Shown here: positions 27,880-36,828 of the stretch, one piece after another | How the letters are laid out: each line of letters opens with the position of its first letter | How positions within the stretch are numbered: the stretch's first letter is position 1 | Origin: Fen-1364 sp049515135 | Lineage (GTDB): Bacteria > Spirochaetota > Spirochaetia > SZUA-6 > Fen-1364 | NCBI GenBank assembly: GCA_049515135.1 | Contig: JBEKUJ010000004.1 | Span: 176,081-240,080 of the forward strand | DNA length: 64,000 nt | Direction of reading: 5' to 3' | Made by a program: the position numbers and the translations under genes | Notes under the pieces: model-generated | Told to the model about the DNA's origin: nothing | Databases searched by the model: none | Seen by the model: only the letters and a program-made list of their open reading frames with translations

Positions 27880-28555
27880 TCTCCGTCCTGCCCAGCAATC
27901 CGCCTCTTCGGATCAGCTGCGAGACGGCGGCATAGACAACGCTTCCTCCGCCGAGGCAAAGAGCCGTCCACAAGGAAGCCGAGATCCCGGGGACGAAGAA
28001 GCTCAGCGCGGCAACGGCGAGATACCAGTAGCCCAGCACGTAGAACTCCACCAGGTGAACCGCGAAGGCGAGCAGGTTGATGGTCAACCCCAGCCACAGC
28101 CCCCAGGTCCCGACGATGTAGAAGCTGTGGCCGGTCGCGGCCAGGGAGATGGACGCACCCAACGCGATGAGGCAGAACGGTATGTAGAGATGCATGAACT
28201 CCCCGAGGTCGTGGTCTCCCAGGAGAGACCAGAAGGTGAGCCGTCGATCTATCTTTTTGATCAGCAGGAGTACTCCGCGCACGCGGAACACGTACATGAC
28301 GGCGCCCGCAGCAGCGGCCACGATCCAGAATGCAACGCGCACGGCGGCCGGGATCCCGGCGTACCCGCCGAACCGAAGAACCAGGAAATGCATGAGAATG
28401 GAGAACGCGGCAACCGCGAGTCCGAAGATCAACAAGAGCCACCAGTAGAAAGGCGCCATCACGATCTCCCGGAGCACCGGGCTGTTGCGCTTCACGGCCG
28501 CCTTGATCTCATCAAGGTCCCGGATGAGCCGCGCTATCCTGTGTCTGTCCTGCAT
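27872..28555 (-). CDS. Multi-spanning membrane protein of unknown function
   Basis: 227 residues with about six TM helices (for example FYWWLLLIFGLAVAAFSILMHFL and AVRVAFWIVAAAAGAVMYVF). I recognise no family motif. It is the first gene of the operon, precedes and overlaps the winged-helix regulator by 8 bases, and may sense a membrane state for it; this is inference from the pairing. Confidence 0.65.
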   Translation of the reverse strand: MQDRHRIARLIRDLDEIKAAVKRNSPVLREIVMAPFYWWLLLIFGLAVAAFSILMHFLVLRFGGYAGIPAAVRVAFWIVAAAAGAVMYVFRVRGVLLLIKKIDRRLTFWSLLGDHDLGEFMHLYIPFCLIALGASISLAATGHSFYIVGTWGLWLGLTINLLAFAVHLVEFYVLGYWYLAVAALSFFVPGISASLWTALCLGGGSVVYAAVSQLIRRGGLLGRTENE

Positions 28556-28574
28556 CTTCGGCCAGCCTCCATTT

Positions 28575-28598
28575 CATAAACTTGTTTATGACATAAAC
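28575..28598. promoter_or_regulatory. Operator candidate: three CATAAAC/GTTTATG half sites
   Basis: The array CATAAAC (28575-28581), GTTTATG (28584-28590), CATAAAC (28592-28598) forms two overlapping inverted repeats. It begins at the -10 element of the operon promoter and extends past the start point, the usual place for a repressor. The winged-helix protein encoded in the operon is the natural candidate ligand. Confidence 0.7.
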
Positions 28599-28624
28599 CT
28601 ATCTTGCCGGAAGTGGAGTGTCAA
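28596..28624 (-). promoter_or_regulatory. Sigma-70-type promoter of the seven-gene export operon
   Basis: On the minus strand, perfect TTGACA (28624-28619), 17-base spacer and TAGGTT (28601-28596). The first operon gene starts at 28555. The -10 overlaps the operator array. Confidence 0.75.
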
Positions 28625-29529
28625 GTAAAGAAAGCGCTAAAAAAGCAGTCCATGAGGCCGCCGTGGCCGGCGGGCTCACCGGCAGGGAGTTGGTCAATCG
28701 GCTGTCGCGGAGAGGGATCCCCGTTCGAGCCCTGATCCGAGACCCGCTGAAGGCAGACGGGCTGTCGTCCCTGCCGCACGTGGAGATTGCGCTGGGAGAC
28801 ATGGGACGACCGGAAACCCTCTCCCAAGCGCTGCGGGATGTTGAGCGCGCCATGTTGATCTCCTCCTCAGACCCGGCAATGTTCGACGTTCAGACGCGCT
28901 TCGCGCAGGAAGCCGTTGCGGCGGGCGTCCGCCACATCGTCAAGCTCTCCGGGATCATGCCGGAAGTCGATTCGCCGTTTCGCTTTGCAGCGATGCACGG
29001 CCGGATCGAACGGCGGATCGAAGAGCTCGGTGCAGCATTCACGCACTTGAGGGCGGGAGAGTTTTTCCACGCGTACTTTCGGCAGGTTTCAGCCATCGTT
29101 GGAAGAGGAGCCTTAATGCTCCCGATGGAAGAAGCGCGCATCGCATCGATCGACATCGGGGACATAGCAGAAGTTGCCGCCCGAGTCCTGACCGGGTCCG
29201 GACATGAGGGTAAGGTATACCCCCTCACCGGGCCTCACGCGCTCACCATGTCAGAGGTCGCCGAAAAGCTGTCCAGGGCGACAGGCAGGCCGATCCGGTA
29301 CGTGAACGTGACCCCGGAGGATGCGCGGCTGGCGAACCTTGCGCGCGGCATGTCGCCGTACATGGCTGACGCCTTATACGAGCTTTTCGCGGAACGGCGC
29401 AAGGGCAAAGAGGGGAACGTTTCGAATGTCATCCCGGAGGTCTTCGCGTTCTCCGCGACGTCATTCGACGACTTCGCCGAGCGCAACGCGGCCATTTTCC
29501 GCGGCGAACAGCCGGCTCCGAGGATCTGA
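28618..29529 (+). CDS. NmrA/SDR-a-type NAD(P)-binding protein, N-terminus apparently lost
   Basis: About 290-303 residues with the layout of an atypical short-chain dehydrogenase: GLTGRELVNRLSRRGIPVRALIRDP, HIVKLSGIMPEVDSPFRFAAMHGRIE and SIDIGDIAEVAARVL. The first beta strand and GATGxxG nucleotide motif are not present; the frame only gives AAVAGGLTG after a non-family lead. The only upstream starts are GTG codons (28618 and about 28663), and the first lies in the -35 element of the divergent operon. It is probably 5'-truncated by whatever joined it to that promoter; nucleotide binding is doubtful. Confidence 0.6.
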   Translation: MSSKESAKKAVHEAAVAGGLTGRELVNRLSRRGIPVRALIRDPLKADGLSSLPHVEIALGDMGRPETLSQALRDVERAMLISSSDPAMFDVQTRFAQEAVAAGVRHIVKLSGIMPEVDSPFRFAAMHGRIERRIEELGAAFTHLRAGEFFHAYFRQVSAIVGRGALMLPMEEARIASIDIGDIAEVAARVLTGSGHEGKVYPLTGPHALTMSEVAEKLSRATGRPIRYVNVTPEDARLANLARGMSPYMADALYELFAERRKGKEGNVSNVIPEVFAFSATSFDDFAERNAAIFRGEQPAPRI

Positions 29530-29542
29530 CTTCAAGGTCCGT

Positions 29543-30883
29543 CTATTCCCCTGCGATGCGCTCCAGGCTGGAGCCCCGGGTTTCCTCTCCCATGATGACG
29601 ACGATTCCTGAGATGACCAGGAAAATCGCCGCGAACATGGCGAAGATGGTGCCGACGCCGGCGCCCCATGACGGCAGGAGAAGCCCGACAATGTACGGAC
29701 CCACGATGCCGCCAATGCGTCCGAAGGCGGTGGCGGAGCCGGCGCCGCTTGAGCGGATGCGCGTCGGATAGAGCTCGGGAGTATAGGTGTAGAGCACGCC
29801 CCAGGCGCCGAGGTTGAAGAAGGAGATCACGCAGCCCCAGACCAGGATCTCCGCAGGGCTGCCAGCGGCCCGGAAGAAGAACGCTCCCACGGCGCTCAGC
29901 AGAAGGTACGCGGCAAGGGTTGCCTTTCGTCCAAGGCGGTCCACAAGGAATGCGGCGCTGAAGTAGCCGGGGATCTGCGCAAGGGTGATGATCAGCGTAT
30001 ACTCAAAAGACGTTACCAGGGGATAGGTGGCGCGCAGGAGCGACGGCAGCCATGCAAAGATTCCGTAATAGGAGAATACGATTCCGAACCAGATCAACCA
30101 GAGCATGATAGTTCGGCGAAGAAGCGGCGCGCCGAACAGCTCCCCCCATCTGCCTTTGGCCGGCGCGGCGGCGGAGTCCTTTCCCAGCGCCGCGTCCTTG
30201 CTTGTCGCTGCGGACTCCCCTTCCACCTGGCGCATCACGGCCTCAGCTTCTGCCGGACGGCCCTTTTCTTCCAGGAACCGCGGTGACTCAGGAATGCTTC
30301 GTCGCAGAACCAGCACGTAGAGCGCCGGCACGGCGCCCACCAGAAAAGCGATCCGCCAGCCGTAGCGTGGTATCAGCAGATATCCGATGAGAGCGGCCAG
30401 CACCCATCCATAGGCCCAGAAGCTTTCCAGAAGCACGATCATCAGGCCGCGTCTCCGTGCTGGAGAGAACTCGCTCACCAGGGTGCTTGCAACGGGCAGC
30501 TCGCCGCCCAGGCCAAGCCCTACCAGGAAGCGAAGGCCCAGGAGAGAGCCCAGGCTGCCTGCAAGCGCGCACAGACCGGTGGCGATGCTGTAGATGACCA
30601 GGGTGCCCTGGAAAAGCGGCTTTCTGCCGTAGCGGTCCGCCAGGAGCCCTGCCAGCAGGGCCCCGACGAACATGCCAAGAAAGCCCGCGCTGCTGATGAA
30701 GCCGACCTGGCTGGGGTGCAGCTTCCACTCGCCAACCAGCGCGGCAAGCACGAAGCTGATGAGGCCCACGTCCATGGCGTCGAACATCCACCCCAGGCCG
30801 CTCGCAAAGAGAAGGCGCCGGTGGAAACGGCCGAGCGGCCGCGCATCCAGGCGGCCGGTGATACTCACTCCGGTGTTAGTCAT
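29543..30883 (-). CDS. MFS transporter, sugar/aromatic-acid porter type
   Basis: 446 residues with 12 TM helices. Signatures: GLLADRYGRKP in loop 2-3, ELPVASTLVSEFSPARRRGL, PESPRFLEEKGR at the central loop, VDRLGRK in loop 8-9 and TPELYPTRIRSSG, as in the SP and AAHS subfamilies. The natural substrate (sugar, aromatic acid or niacin-like) cannot be assigned. The start at MTNTGVSITGR is chosen; upstream residues in frame look non-coding. Confidence 0.85.
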   Translation of the reverse strand: MTNTGVSITGRLDARPLGRFHRRLLFASGLGWMFDAMDVGLISFVLAALVGEWKLHPSQVGFISSAGFLGMFVGALLAGLLADRYGRKPLFQGTLVIYSIATGLCALAGSLGSLLGLRFLVGLGLGGELPVASTLVSEFSPARRRGLMIVLLESFWAYGWVLAALIGYLLIPRYGWRIAFLVGAVPALYVLVLRRSIPESPRFLEEKGRPAEAEAVMRQVEGESAATSKDAALGKDSAAAPAKGRWGELFGAPLLRRTIMLWLIWFGIVFSYYGIFAWLPSLLRATYPLVTSFEYTLIITLAQIPGYFSAAFLVDRLGRKATLAAYLLLSAVGAFFFRAAGSPAEILVWGCVISFFNLGAWGVLYTYTPELYPTRIRSSGAGSATAFGRIGGIVGPYIVGLLLPSWGAGVGTIFAMFAAIFLVISGIVVIMGEETRGSSLERIAGE

Positions 30884-30992
30884 GCGGAGAATATGCACCC
30901 TGCCTGCTGCTGAGGGCAACAACCCATTCGCGGCCGCTTTGTGCCTGGCGGCTCTGCGCGCTCTCAGACCGCGAACCTGCGCGCGAAGCTCA

Positions 30993-31628
30993 TCAATTGA
31001 ACATGTCTATGACGTCCTGCTTCTTCTTGGCCTTCTGGTAGCCGGCGTCAACAGCCTCTTCCTGCAGCATGTCGCTGAACGTCATGGTCTGGTCGTCGGT
31101 CAGGACCATTGAATCCCGCCCGTAGACGACGAAAAAGAACCTCAGCATGAAAACGGGTGACGGTTTCAGGGTCATGAAGAAGCTCTGGTTTCCGTTGTCA
31201 TCGACGCGGGAGGTGAAGACAAGGGAGATGTCGCGGTCCCCGGCGTCATGCCAGCTCCCGTCCTCGTAGTACATCTGCGGGAGCTCGAGCGTCGTAATGG
31301 TCTTTGTGATCTGGGTCTGGTTCTCCTGGGCAATTCCCTTCCAAGTCTCGTATTTCTCAAAGGCGGCCCGCATGGCGTCCCGGGCAGGTCCGTCAAGAAG
31401 GATCGCATAGCGGGTGGGATAACGGTACGCCTTGTTCTGGATGGCGATGACCGAGATGCCGGGGTCGTCGCTGAAAGCGAGGAATTGTATCAGGTCCCGG
31501 TTCGTCTCTATCCTGCCGTACTCAGCCTGCTGGCCGCTGGGGACGCTTTTCCAGGGCGGCATAGTTCCGCAGCCGGCAAGCGCGGCGACAAAGACGCCGG
31601 TAGCCAGCGCCATCATGGGCTTTGTCAT
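30993..31628 (-). CDS. Lipoprotein of unknown function
   Basis: 211 residues: MTKPMMALATGVFVAALAGC is a lipoprotein signal with lipobox ALAGC. The mature part is mixed alpha/beta (RYAILLDGPARDAMRAAFEKYETW, ISLVFTSRVDDNGNQSFFMTL) with no family I recognise. GGAGGAAGGGA lies just before the ATG. It follows the MacAB-TolC-like operon by about 60 bases and may be co-transcribed with it. Confidence 0.65.
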   Translation of the reverse strand: MTKPMMALATGVFVAALAGCGTMPPWKSVPSGQQAEYGRIETNRDLIQFLAFSDDPGISVIAIQNKAYRYPTRYAILLDGPARDAMRAAFEKYETWKGIAQENQTQITKTITTLELPQMYYEDGSWHDAGDRDISLVFTSRVDDNGNQSFFMTLKPSPVFMLRFFFVVYGRDSMVLTDDQTMTFSDMLQEEAVDAGYQKAKKKQDVIDMFN

Positions 31629-31685
31629 TTCCCTTCCTCCGTTCCCCCAATGAAAACAATCCAGAAAGGCAAAGATGTCACCTCT

Positions 31686-32903
31686 CTATTCGTAGCGCAG
31701 CGCCTCGATTGGATCAAGTGCAGCAGCGCGGCGCGCAGGGTAGAACCCGAAAACAACGCCGGTGAAGGCAGCCGACACAAAACCGAGGAAAACCGAGAAA
31801 AGGGAGATCACCGTTGGCCAGTGGCCGAGCATGGACACGAGAAACGAGATCCCGATCCCCATGCCGACCCCGATCAGGCCCCCGGCACACGCCATGGTAA
31901 GCGCCTCGATGAGGAACTGCAGCAGGATGTCGCGTCCCTTTCCACCCACGGCCATTCTCAGCCCGATCTCCCTGGTGCGCTCCGTGACAGAGACGAGCAT
32001 GATGTTCATGATGCCGATGCCCCCGACGATGAGGGAAACCACCGCCACCGCGGCCAGCAGGAGCGCCTGGGTCTGCACCGTTGCCGCCCTGACCTGCTGG
32101 ACGTTGGCGATGTTGCGGATTGTGAAGTCATCAGGGTCTTCCGGGGTGAGGTGGTGCACGAGCCGCAGGAGACGCTCGGTTGAATCGACCACTCCCGCCA
32201 CGGTCTCTGGGGCAGAGGCGGAAAGCATTATGGAGTTGACCCACGTCTGTCCGGTGAGCCTTTCCTGATGTGTAGTGATGGGGACAATAATCACGTCATC
32301 CTGGTCCCGGCCGAACCCGGATTGTCCTTTCGATTGGAGCACGCCGACCACGCGGAAAGGAACGCTCTTGATGACGATGATGCTGCCGATTGCTCCCCCT
32401 GCAGGAAACAGGTTTGCGGCAACGGTGCCTCCCAGCACCGCCACCTTCGCTACCCGATCGACGTCCTGTTTCGTGATGAACGTCCCCTGGGCCATGTTCC
32501 AGTTGCCAACGGAGAGCCAGTCGGGGCTTGTTCCGCCGATCACCGTGTACCAGTTGGCGGAGCCGGCAACCACCTGTGCGCTCGTCTGCGAGTAGGGAGC
32601 AACGCCGCTGAGCTCGGGAACATTGGCGGCAATGGCGCTGATGTCCTGCAGCTTGAGGGTGGTCCGTGAGCCGCTTCCCAGGCTCACGCCGCCGCTGGTG
32701 ATGCTGCCCGGAGTGATGACAACCAGGTTGGCTCCCAGGCTTTCGATCTGCTTCAGCACGGCGGCCTGCGCCCCGGCTCCGATGGCCATGGAGGCGATGA
32801 CTGCTCCTACGCCGATGATGATCCCAAGCATGGTGAGGAGGGATCTGCTGACGTTGCGCTGGAGCGCCTTCCATGCGGTTCGCATGAGAACTGTGATGCT
32901 CAT
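31686..32903 (-). CDS. macB: MacB-type ABC transporter permease
   Basis: 405 residues: N-terminal TM (ISRSLLTMLGIIIGVGAVIASMAI type), periplasmic MacB_PCD domain with SGGVSLGSGSRTTLKLQDI, then three TMs with LVSVTERTREIGLRMAVGGKGRDIL between. The N-terminus MRTAWKALQRNVSRSLLTML is classic. ATP-binding domain is a separate gene upstream, overlapping by ATGA. It acts with the MacA-like and TolC-like genes in the same operon, driving efflux or export of peptides, lipids or drugs across both membranes. Confidence 0.9.
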   Translation of the reverse strand: MSITVLMRTAWKALQRNVSRSLLTMLGIIIGVGAVIASMAIGAGAQAAVLKQIESLGANLVVITPGSITSGGVSLGSGSRTTLKLQDISAIAANVPELSGVAPYSQTSAQVVAGSANWYTVIGGTSPDWLSVGNWNMAQGTFITKQDVDRVAKVAVLGGTVAANLFPAGGAIGSIIVIKSVPFRVVGVLQSKGQSGFGRDQDDVIIVPITTHQERLTGQTWVNSIMLSASAPETVAGVVDSTERLLRLVHHLTPEDPDDFTIRNIANVQQVRAATVQTQALLLAAVAVVSLIVGGIGIMNIMLVSVTERTREIGLRMAVGGKGRDILLQFLIEALTMACAGGLIGVGMGIGISFLVSMLGHWPTVISLFSVFLGFVSAAFTGVVFGFYPARRAAALDPIEALRYE

Positions 32904-33685
32904 GAGGACGCCTCCCCCGAAGGGCGATCATCTATGATGAGGCCGTCGCGGAAAGTCACCACCCTGTCCGACCAGGAGGCAACGTCCGGGGCATGCGTCA
33001 CGACGATGACCGTGATCCCGTTGTCCCGGTTGAGATGACGGAACAGCGTCATGATCTCCACGCTGCTTGCACTGTCCAGGTTGCCGGTTGGTTCATCAGC
33101 CATCAGGAAGGGCGCGCCGTTGGCGAGCGCCCGCGCAATGGCCACGCGCTGCTGTTGACCGCCGGAGAGCTCGTTGGGCCGGTGGTCCATGCGATCACCA
33201 AGCCCGACCTGCGCCAGGAGCGCGCGGGCGCGCTCGTCGCGCGTCTTCTGCGCGACCCCGGCGTAGAGCATAGGCAGCTCGACGTTTTCCAGGGCGCTCG
33301 TTCGGGCCAGCAGGTTGAAGCTCTGGAACACGAAGCCAATCTGCCGGCTCCTGATGGCTGCAAGCTGGTCCCGCGTGAGTCCTGATATTTCCTGGCCTGC
33401 AAGGCGATAGGAGCCCGAGGTCGGCCGGTCCAGGCACCCCAGAAGGTGCATGAATGTGGACTTGCCGGATCCCGATGGTCCCATGATCGCCACGAACTCG
33501 CCATGGGAAATGGAGAGGCTCACTCCCCGAAGGGCATGCACCATCGATTCCCCTTCCCCATAGACCTTGGTAATGTCCCTCACCTCGATAAGAGGCGCTT
33601 CGTGGGACGCTTTCGCCCGCGCGCGTTTCGACTCAGTTGCCACAGCCGCCCCCCCTCCCACTGTCCCCTCTTCATTCTGTTCCAT
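32900..33685 (-). CDS. MacB-type ABC transporter ATP-binding protein
   Basis: 261 residues. Walker A GPSGSGKST, signature LSGGQQQRVAIARAL and Walker B LMADEPTGNLDS are intact. The start ATG at 33685 overlaps the last base of the TAA of the MacA-like gene; a longer frame upstream lies within that gene. The N-terminal 30 residues (EGTVGGGAAVATESKRARAK) are a polar leader not usual in the family. Confidence 0.9.
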   Translation of the reverse strand: MEQNEEGTVGGGAAVATESKRARAKASHEAPLIEVRDITKVYGEGESMVHALRGVSLSISHGEFVAIMGPSGSGKSTFMHLLGCLDRPTSGSYRLAGQEISGLTRDQLAAIRSRQIGFVFQSFNLLARTSALENVELPMLYAGVAQKTRDERARALLAQVGLGDRMDHRPNELSGGQQQRVAIARALANGAPFLMADEPTGNLDSASSVEIMTLFRHLNRDNGITVIVVTHAPDVASWSDRVVTFRDGLIIDDRPSGEASS

Positions 33686-35088
33686 TATTGGGCCTGCCTT
33701 GTTCGGGGCACAGTGCCTGCTTGGGGGGAGCCCGCCCCGGCCGGAGCGTTGCCCACGGCCGAAGCTCCTGCGCCTCCCGGTCCTCCGGGTCCGCCCGCGC
33801 CTCCACCATTCGGGGACGCGTTCCTCCTGGCCGTGCCGCGGTACTGCGCAATGATGACCTGATCTCCCGATCGCAGGTCGCCACTGGTGATCTCGACGTT
33901 CTTGCCATCCGAAAGTCCGATCACGACGCGTCGTGGCGCGGGGCGCCCATTCTGAAGGCCCCATACGGTCACCTGCGACCCGGGCGCCCCCGCAACGGCC
34001 TGGGCTCCGGGAGCTGCGCCGGAGCTCTGTATCAGTCCGGCGCCGAATCCGCCGAAGGCGCCGCCACCGCCGCTCGGCGCGGCCAGAGGCCTGTAGAGAA
34101 GCGCCGCGATGGGCACGGCCGGTACGTGCGAGCGCTTTCCAATATCGATTGACACCTGGGCTGTCATTCCCGGCAGGAGCCGGCCGGACGTGTCATGCAC
34201 CACCACCACGGCGTCGTAGGTCACGACGTTCTGCGTGATGATCGGGTTGACGCGCACCTGCAAAACGGTTCCGGTGAAGGTCTCGTTTGGATAGGCGGTG
34301 ACTGTGAAATGAGCGGATGCTCCCTGGCGTACGCCTCCCGCATCCGCTTCGTCCACCGAAGTATCAACCTGCATATCCGTGAGGTTCGTTGCCAGAGTGA
34401 ACAGTGTTGGAGTCTGCAAGGATGAAGCCACGGTCTGTCCGATGCTCACGTTGCGGGCCATGACAATTCCGTCCCAGGGGCTTCTGATCACGGTCTTCGA
34501 CAGGTTGTACTGCGACTGGTCAAGCTGGCCTTGCGCCACCGCGACCTGAGCCTCCGCCACCTGGACAGCCGCCTGCGAGGCCAGGTAGTCCTGGTTTGCG
34601 GTCACAGCGGCGGTGTTGTCCGTGTCCATCAGGTTCTGGTTGATGAGGCCCTGCTTGAGAAGCGGCTCATCTCTCTGAACAGTGAGGTTTGCCATATCCA
34701 GAAGCGCCTTCATCTTGCCGACATTGACCTTTGCGCTGTTGAGGTTCGCCTGGGCAAGGCGGAGATTGGCCTTGGAGGAATCCACCGCTGCCTGGTAGTC
34801 GGTCGGGTCAAGCGTTGCAAGGATCTGGTTCTTCTTCACCCGGGAATTATAGTCTGCACCGAGCATGTTGATGGTTCCCGAAACCTCGGCGCCCACTGAC
34901 ACCGTATTCACCGGGTTGACCGTTCCCGTTTCGCTCACCGTGGCGGAGATATCCGCAAAATCCACCGGGCGAGTGACATAGTGTACCCCGTCGCGCTGCG
35001 CAAAGAGAGGTCGAAGAGCGATCACCGCGACCACTGCCACGACAACCACCGCTGCTGCAATGATAATAACCTTTGGTCCCGTTTTCAT
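33685..35088 (-). CDS. macA: MacA/HlyD-type membrane fusion protein
   Basis: 467 residues. One N-terminal TM (VIIIAAAVVVVAVVAVIAL), split biotinyl-lipoyl-like domain (SETGTVNPVNTVSVGAEVSG and VIRSPWDGIVMARNVSIGQTV), a helical hairpin between (about 100-190) and beta-barrel domain (VDTSVDEADAGGVRQGASAHFTV). The C-terminal tail is Gly/Ala/Pro-rich and likely disordered. It should bridge the MacB permease and the TolC-like channel. Confidence 0.9.
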   Translation of the reverse strand: MKTGPKVIIIAAAVVVVAVVAVIALRPLFAQRDGVHYVTRPVDFADISATVSETGTVNPVNTVSVGAEVSGTINMLGADYNSRVKKNQILATLDPTDYQAAVDSSKANLRLAQANLNSAKVNVGKMKALLDMANLTVQRDEPLLKQGLINQNLMDTDNTAAVTANQDYLASQAAVQVAEAQVAVAQGQLDQSQYNLSKTVIRSPWDGIVMARNVSIGQTVASSLQTPTLFTLATNLTDMQVDTSVDEADAGGVRQGASAHFTVTAYPNETFTGTVLQVRVNPIITQNVVTYDAVVVVHDTSGRLLPGMTAQVSIDIGKRSHVPAVPIAALLYRPLAAPSGGGGAFGGFGAGLIQSSGAAPGAQAVAGAPGSQVTVWGLQNGRPAPRRVVIGLSDGKNVEITSGDLRSGDQVIIAQYRGTARRNASPNGGGAGGPGGPGGAGASAVGNAPAGAGSPQAGTVPRTRQAQ

Positions 35089-35099
35089 TTCCTTCCCCT

Positions 35100-36602
35100 T
35101 TACAAGCCCATGGCGCTGTCCAGGTTCAGCAGGGCAAGGACGTAGTTGCTCTTTGCCTGCTCCAGCCCGACCTGCGCCGTTGTAAATGCCTGGAATGCTG
35201 TCAGCACATCCAGAGTGGTCACCAGCCCCACCGCGTAGCGCGCCTTCTGCAGATCATACTGCCCTTGCGCCGCCTTGACGCTTTGTCCCGAGAGGTCAAG
35301 ACGGTCATGGGCGTCCCGGACGCCGAAGAGCGCATTCTGCACCGCGATGGTGATGCTCTGCCCCTGCTGGTCCTGCTGGACCTTGTACGAGGCAATCTGG
35401 TCCGCCGCCTGCCGCACCTGCGAGTTTCGAAGCCCTCCGTCGAGCACGGGAAGTGCAATGGAAGCCCCTGCTGTAAAGCTACCCGCGTTGATGTTGGCGG
35501 ACCAGTCCTGGCTCACGCCCAGGGACCCGTTGACAGAGACGACAGGAAGCGTCTGGCTCTTCTGAAGTGACAGGTTCACGTCCGCTGAGGCGAGGTTCAG
35601 CTCCAAGGTCCGCAGCTCGGGCCTGTTCTGGAAGGCTGTCTTCAACGCATCCTCAGGCGCCAGCGACGGCAGGTCCGGCATCGGGGCTTCAGCCACTGCG
35701 TACTGTTTGTCCAGCGGCCACCCGACCGCGGCAGAGAGGTTCTTGCGGTCCACGTCCACTGTGTTCTGGGCGCTGCGCAGGTCCAGCTGCGCCTGTGTGA
35801 GAGTGACCTGGTTCTGCAGCACATCCAGCTGGGTGGCCCGCCCAGCCGTGAACAGGCCCTTGTAATACGCGAGGTTCTGCTCCGACTGGCTGACGGTAGC
35901 CTGGCGAATACGAAGCGTATCCTGATCGCCCAGCAGCGTGTAATAGGCCTGCTTGACCTGGTAGAGGACGCTCTTCAAGGAAGCATCATAGGACACCTGG
36001 GCGGCGCGATAGGAATAGTCAGCCTGCTGCACGGCAGCCGCCGCCCTGCCGCCCGGGTAGCCGTCGAACACCGTTTGGCTGGCAGAGAGGCTGGCCGAGC
36101 TCACCTGGTCGCCCGGGACCCCTTCTCCAAAGGTGTGCAGGGCGGTCAAGCCGAGGTTCGTGGCGGGACCGGAAAGCGTGAGCCCGCCCTGCACGTTCTC
36201 TCCGTTGGATCCTGAACCGTTGGCGCCCGCAGCGGCAGCTCCTGCGGACGTGGAGGTCGAGGAGCCCAGGAGGGTTCCCTGATGGAAGTAGTCACCTTTC
36301 GCCCCCAGGGACAGGCCGTTGGCAGCTTGCGTCTGGATCATCGCCGCGCGGCCGGTGTCGACAGTGATCGTTGCCAGCTTCAGCCCTGGAGCCGTTGCCC
36401 GCGCAGCAGCGACAGCCTGATCAAGGGTGACGGTCTGCGGGGATGCGGCTGGCGCCTGCTGGGCGGCCGGCTGCTGGGCACCCGGCTGCTGCGGGGCCGT
36501 CTGTTGGTCAGCCGACTGCTGGGCGTATGCGCCTCCCGCGCTCATGGCCAAGAATGCGCTTGCCAGCAGGCACAGGGTCTTGAATCCAGGAAGTTTTTTC
36601 AT
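35100..36602 (-). CDS. TolC-family outer-membrane efflux protein
   Basis: 500 residues. Signal peptide (MKKLPGFKTLCLLASAFLAMSAGGAYAQ), an unusual Gln/Ala/Pro-rich linker (about 30-60), and the duplicated coiled-coil OEP domains, for example VKQAYYTLLGDQDTLRIRQA and ARYAVGLVTTLDVLTAFQAF. The ATG at 36602 is preferred (MKKLPG) with GGAGG upstream. It heads the operon TolC - MacA - ATPase - MacB. Polyglutamine-like linkers of this kind are prone to length change. Confidence 0.9.
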   Translation of the reverse strand: MKKLPGFKTLCLLASAFLAMSAGGAYAQQSADQQTAPQQPGAQQPAAQQAPAASPQTVTLDQAVAAARATAPGLKLATITVDTGRAAMIQTQAANGLSLGAKGDYFHQGTLLGSSTSTSAGAAAAGANGSGSNGENVQGGLTLSGPATNLGLTALHTFGEGVPGDQVSSASLSASQTVFDGYPGGRAAAAVQQADYSYRAAQVSYDASLKSVLYQVKQAYYTLLGDQDTLRIRQATVSQSEQNLAYYKGLFTAGRATQLDVLQNQVTLTQAQLDLRSAQNTVDVDRKNLSAAVGWPLDKQYAVAEAPMPDLPSLAPEDALKTAFQNRPELRTLELNLASADVNLSLQKSQTLPVVSVNGSLGVSQDWSANINAGSFTAGASIALPVLDGGLRNSQVRQAADQIASYKVQQDQQGQSITIAVQNALFGVRDAHDRLDLSGQSVKAAQGQYDLQKARYAVGLVTTLDVLTAFQAFTTAQVGLEQAKSNYVLALLNLDSAMGL

Positions 36603-36678
36603 CACGTCGAGAGCCTCCACTGACGAATATCAACGAAAGGTTGCCGGGGTTCCATAAAAGGTGCATGAAAAGAGGATA

Positions 36679-36715
36679 ACTTTCCGTTCAAGAGCATCCC
36701 GCAACCGCGGAAAGT
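36679..36715. promoter_or_regulatory. Inverted repeat in the divergent tolC/ABC-exporter promoter region
   Basis: ACTTTCCG (36679-36686) and CGGAAAGT (36708-36715) are perfect inverted copies 21 bases apart, midway between two divergent transport operons. Such a dyad could be an operator shared by both, or a hairpin in the leader. No regulator gene lies adjacent. Confidence 0.4.
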
Positions 36716-36828
36716 CACATCGTATCCATCCCTCGCCATATGGCCAATGAACCGGAGGTGAAAAAACGCTAATTTTCTGTTATGCAATATCTTCTTTGTC
36801 AGTTCGACTGGATTTCGAGGAGCGAGGA

